Shown here piece after piece: positions 6,616 through 8,842 of a stretch of DNA of 8,842 nucleotides. The notes below the pieces were generated by a model. It worked only from the letters and a program-made list of their open reading frames with translations, searched no databases and was not told the DNA's origin. The DNA lies in assembly GCA_017447325.1 (NCBI GenBank), contig JAFSNU010000127.1, positions 1 to 8,842 on the forward strand, given 5' to 3'. The translations under genes and the position numbers were made by a program. Positions within the stretch are counted from its first letter, which is position 1. Each line of letters opens with the position of its first letter. Source of the DNA: Synergistaceae bacterium (GTDB taxonomy: Bacteria > Synergistota > Synergistia > Synergistales > Aminobacteriaceae).

Positions 6616-7214
6616 AATTTAATAACTTTATCAGGCTTTAAAATTAAATCTTGCTGCTCGTCATGCGTGACCATTAATATTCCGGTCTTTAAATTTAATC
6701 TTAAATCATTTAGATAATCATAAAATATTTCGCGCCCTTGAGCGTCAAGTCCAGCGCACGGCTCGTCAAGCAGCAATAAATCCGGCTCAGAACAAAAAGC
6801 CCGCGCTAATAAAACCCGCCGCACCTGTCCGCCGGATAATTTCGACAAATTATTATTTATATTATTAATTTTAAATCTCGCCATTGCGTAACTTGCGGCC
6901 TGCTTGTCCTGAAAATTATAAAATAATTTATAAGGCCTTTGACGTCCCATTAAAACTATCTCGCGTATTGACGCCGGAAAATTAAACTCCGTCCGTTCGG
7001 CTTCGGCCTGCGGCACATACGCAAGCTTTAAATCTTTATTAATTATAATCTCGCCGGATAAAATTTTTGCAAGGCCTAAAATCCCGCGCAGCAAAGTACT
7101 CTTGCCCGAGCCGTTCGCTCCGGTTATAAATATTAATTCGCCGCGCTCAAGCTCAAACGATATAATATTATTAATATACTCAAGACTTAAATTTTTAACG
7201 CTAAGCAAGCTCAT
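6609..7214 (-). CDS. Metal ABC transporter ATP-binding protein, ZnuC/MntA family
   Basis: A 201-residue cytoplasmic ATPase that powers metal import. All nucleotide-binding motifs are present: Walker A GANGSGKST (32-40), Q-loop Gln69 in YVPQ, signature LSGGQ (126-130), Walker B LLLLDE (146-151), D-loop AGLD (154-157) and switch His184 in VTHD. It is shorter than the roughly 230-260 residues usual for this family. The shortfall is mainly after the switch His, where only 17 residues follow, so the protein looks like a minimal nucleotide-binding domain and not a broken gene. It lies 31 bases after the binding-protein gene and overlaps the permease start by 7 bases. The start ATG at 7214 has no clear Shine-Dalgarno site, only an AT-rich leader. 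Confidence 0.93.
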   Translation of the reverse strand: MSLLSVKNLSLEYINNIISFELERGELIFITGANGSGKSTLLRGILGLAKILSGEIIINKDLKLAYVPQAEAERTEFNFPASIREIVLMGRQRPYKLFYNFQDKQAASYAMARFKINNINNNLSKLSGGQVRRVLLARAFCSEPDLLLLDEPCAGLDAQGREIFYDYLNDLRLNLKTGILMVTHDEQQDLILKPDKVIKLC

Positions 7215-7245
7215 TTAAATTATATATAGCTTAATCTAAAAAATT

Positions 7246-8115
7246 TTAACGCACAGCGAGCTTTATATTTTCAAGATTATTACGCATGATTTCATAAAAA
7301 CTTAATTTATCTTCAAAATCTTTCAGGCTGATATTATGCGCGCTGTTTAACAGCAATAATTCTGCGCCGGTCTGCGAGGCTATAGACTTTGCTATCACGT
7401 CAGACTCTAAAGCGTCATAAAATATATATTTAATATTATTTTCTTTAACAAATTTAATCACGCCTGCGATCTGCGCAAAGCCTGGCTCGCTCTCTCCGTC
7501 ATAAGCCGAAATATAATTAAAATTTTTATAACGCTCAAAGAAATATCTATAAGCAAACGGCCCGCCTATCGCCAAAACTTTATTATTAATTAAACTCTCA
7601 AAATTTTTATCAAGCTCAAGCAATTTATTTATATAATTATCAGCATTTAATTTATAGCTCTCAGCATTATTAAAATCTTTAACGCAAAGAGCGTTCAAAA
7701 TATTTCCGCACATCTTCGCAGCGTTTAATAAATCAAGCCAAACGTGCGGGTCATTATTAATTAATTTAATATTCTGCGACGCGTCAACAATTAAAATATT
7801 TTTATTTAACACAGCCGAAATTTTTTCCGCCCAGCTCTCCATGTTTAAGCCGGAAAATATAAATATATCAGCTTGATTTAAATTCTTAATATCGCGCGGA
7901 GAAGGCTCGAAGTCGTGAGGCTCAGTCCCGGGCTTGATTAATAATTCAACATCTGCATTACCGCCGGCAATATTCAACGCTAAATCATAGACCGGGTACA
8001 TGCTGCAAATTATCTTTAATCTCTCAGCATATGCAATATTTAAATTTAAAATTAAAATTATTAAACTAACCGCGAAACTTTTTACTATTATTTTTAGCTT
8101 TAGCCTTGCCGTCAT
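7246..8115 (-). CDS. Metal ABC transporter substrate-binding protein (ZnuA/TroA-like, atypical ligands)
   Basis: A 289-residue periplasmic metal-binding protein (cluster A-I). Residues 1-30 are a signal peptide (MTARLKLK, hydrophobic core, cleavage after AYA) without a lipobox, fitting a soluble periplasmic protein. Two expected ligands are present: His67 in GTEPHDFEPSP and His124 in DPHVWLD. The third-His region, usually like H-x-A-F-x-Y, here reads GGPFAYRY (184-191). The usual late Asp region reads LLLLNSAHNIS, with His260 nearby. This resembles a divergent branch I associate with Clostridia-type proteins (FPFRY and SCHN motifs), recalled and not searched. No His-rich loop is present. The ATG at 8115 is preferred over an in-frame start at 8202 because AAGGAAGGG lies 6 bases before it and the signal peptide then starts correctly. 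The gene overlaps the helicase gene by 50 bases. Confidence 0.9.
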   Translation of the reverse strand: MTARLKLKIIVKSFAVSLIILILNLNIAYAERLKIICSMYPVYDLALNIAGGNADVELLIKPGTEPHDFEPSPRDIKNLNQADIFIFSGLNMESWAEKISAVLNKNILIVDASQNIKLINNDPHVWLDLLNAAKMCGNILNALCVKDFNNAESYKLNADNYINKLLELDKNFESLINNKVLAIGGPFAYRYFFERYKNFNYISAYDGESEPGFAQIAGVIKFVKENNIKYIFYDALESDVIAKSIASQTGAELLLLNSAHNISLKDFEDKLSFYEIMRNNLENIKLAVR

Positions 8116-8842
8116 GTTTAACCCTTCCTTTATTATTAATCGCAGGATAAAATCCCCAGCGTTCAAGAGCGGCGTGTTCATGCTCAAGTTTTGCCAAAGC
8201 AACCGGCATTAGCTCAGCTGTAACATAGCCGTCGTTAATTCTAATCGCTCCGATCTCGCTGCGTTCAACGTTAAGAGACCTGCACAGCGCGTTCAACACT
8301 CGCCCGACCTGCGCGTTATTATTATTCAAGCTATTTAATTTAACTATAACGCCCTTCGGCCTCGCCTGTTTCTTATTAACAGCCTGATTAATTTTAGACG
8401 TTCCGGACTTTCTGCTTCGTCTCTCGCGCTCTTTGTCAAGCTCTCTATTTAAACTATAGCCTTTAGAACTTTTAGCTATTAAATACGAAAGCAATTTTGC
8501 AACTAAAATTTTCGGCTCGGCTCTCGACAATAATTCATCAGCCCACTCTAAACATTCTTTAAAATTATCGTCAACCGGTGCTGATAATAAATTCTGCTCC
8601 GTTATATCGCGCTGCACGGCGTGTATGCTGTGTATGTCAGGCACGTCAAGCCATTCGACTTTCATCTTAGTCTCTCTTAACATCGCTTTAAACTTTCCGG
8701 CCTCGACCGGCGAGAGCAAAATTAAATTAATTCCCTCGTTGCCGGCGCGTCCCGTGCGTCCGCTTCTGTGAACAAACGTCTCTTTGTCATCAGGAAGGCC
8801 AAGCTGAATTACATGCGACACGCCCTCAACGTCAAGGCCTCG
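8066..8842 (-). CDS. DEAD-box RNA helicase (DeaD/DbpA-like), C-terminal part, cut by window edge
   Basis: The frame is open to the right edge; 258 residues are visible and the N-terminal RecA domain (DEAD, Q motif, SAT) lies outside the window. The visible part starts in motif V (RGLDVEGVSHVIQLGLP) and contains motif VI, HRSGRTGRAG (about 25-34), with the Arg fingers. After a helical linker and a charged stretch (DKERERRSRKSG), residues about 164-237 (GVIVKLNSL...GRVLNALCRSLNVERSEIGAIRINDGYVTAEL) match the RNA-binding domain at the end of DbpA/DeaD-type helicases. A Lys-rich tail (KAKAKNNSKKFRG) ends the protein. It should unwind structured RNA, probably in ribosome assembly or cold adaptation; the exact role is unassigned. 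Its last 50 bases also encode the start of the metal-binding protein, making it the first visible gene of the operon. Confidence 0.93.
   Translation of the reverse strand, partial: RGLDVEGVSHVIQLGLPDDKETFVHRSGRTGRAGNEGINLILLSPVEAGKFKAMLRETKMKVEWLDVPDIHSIHAVQRDITEQNLLSAPVDDNFKECLEWADELLSRAEPKILVAKLLSYLIAKSSKGYSLNRELDKERERRSRKSGTSKINQAVNKKQARPKGVIVKLNSLNNNNAQVGRVLNALCRSLNVERSEIGAIRINDGYVTAELMPVALAKLEHEHAALERWGFYPAINNKGRVKHDGKAKAKNNSKKFRG
8116..8130 (-). promoter_or_regulatory. Shine-Dalgarno site of the metal-binding protein gene
   Basis: Reading the minus strand, AAGGAAGGG (8130-8122) lies 6 bases before the ATG at 8115. The site is inside the helicase coding region. It supports the 8115 start, and hence the 50-base overlap, over the longer in-frame start at 8202. 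Confidence 0.6.

Noticed and set aside
7215..7245. AT-rich 31-base gap between binding-protein and ATPase genes as a promoter or Zur-type operator
   Set aside because: No dyad or recognisable -35/-10 pair stands out from the A/T background.
8116..8202. In-frame upstream extension of the metal-binding protein
   Set aside because: It would put 29 residues before the signal peptide and lengthen the overlap with the helicase to 137 bases; the Shine-Dalgarno site favours 8115.
8000..8212. 70-codon plus-strand open frame
   Set aside because: It is antisense to the overlap of helicase and binding-protein genes; its hydrophobic look comes from AT-rich complement of the signal peptide region.

Overview
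The window looks like a piece of a Synergistota (Synergistetes) chromosome, probably from a gut- or rumen-type member. The main clue is the C-terminus of both plus-strand proteases: a Ser-rich stretch with a Cys, a short hydrophobic segment, then a Lys/Arg tail. This matches the Synerg-CTERM sorting signal known from this phylum. Other support is AT-rich codon use with GC-rich patches, a periplasmic-type metal-binding protein with no lipobox (fits a diderm), and a palindromic repeat of a kind I associate with gut anaerobes. The assignment is an inference from sequence features; there is no rRNA or other phylogenetic marker here.

Plus strand, 1-4017: two tandem, closely related subtilisin-like (S8) secreted proteases. 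The first is cut by the left window edge and lacks its signal peptide. The second is complete, with signal peptide, prodomain and catalytic domain, then a roughly 150-residue domain I do not recognise, an Asp-rich stalk built of about six-residue DDD units, and the sorting tail. A hairpin terminator separates the two genes, and the second has its own AT-rich upstream region and Shine-Dalgarno sequence. A long hairpin follows the second gene and meets the convergent minus-strand operon.

Minus strand, 8842 down to 4208: a tightly packed gene string read right to left. It holds the C-terminal part of a DEAD-box RNA helicase (cut by the right edge), a metal-binding protein, an ABC ATPase and an ABC permease (a ZnuACB/MntCAB-type uptake system), a YdjM-like membrane metal-dependent hydrolase, and an RluA-family pseudouridine synthase. 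Neighbours overlap or abut (50-nt overlap, 31-nt gap, 7-nt overlap, 0-nt gap, ATGA overlap), so they are probably one transcript with translational coupling. The three transport genes form one machine; the helicase and the pseudouridine synthase both act on RNA.

The most notable observations are: (i) a GC-rich palindromic repeat inside the pseudouridine synthase gene that stays in frame and adds about 35 residues just after the start; (ii) the 18-bp-period Asp repeat in the second protease; (iii) the module gain/loss between the tandem proteases; and (iv) non-canonical residues at metal-handling positions in both the binding protein and the permease. I did not see convincing evidence of a wholly new multi-gene system.
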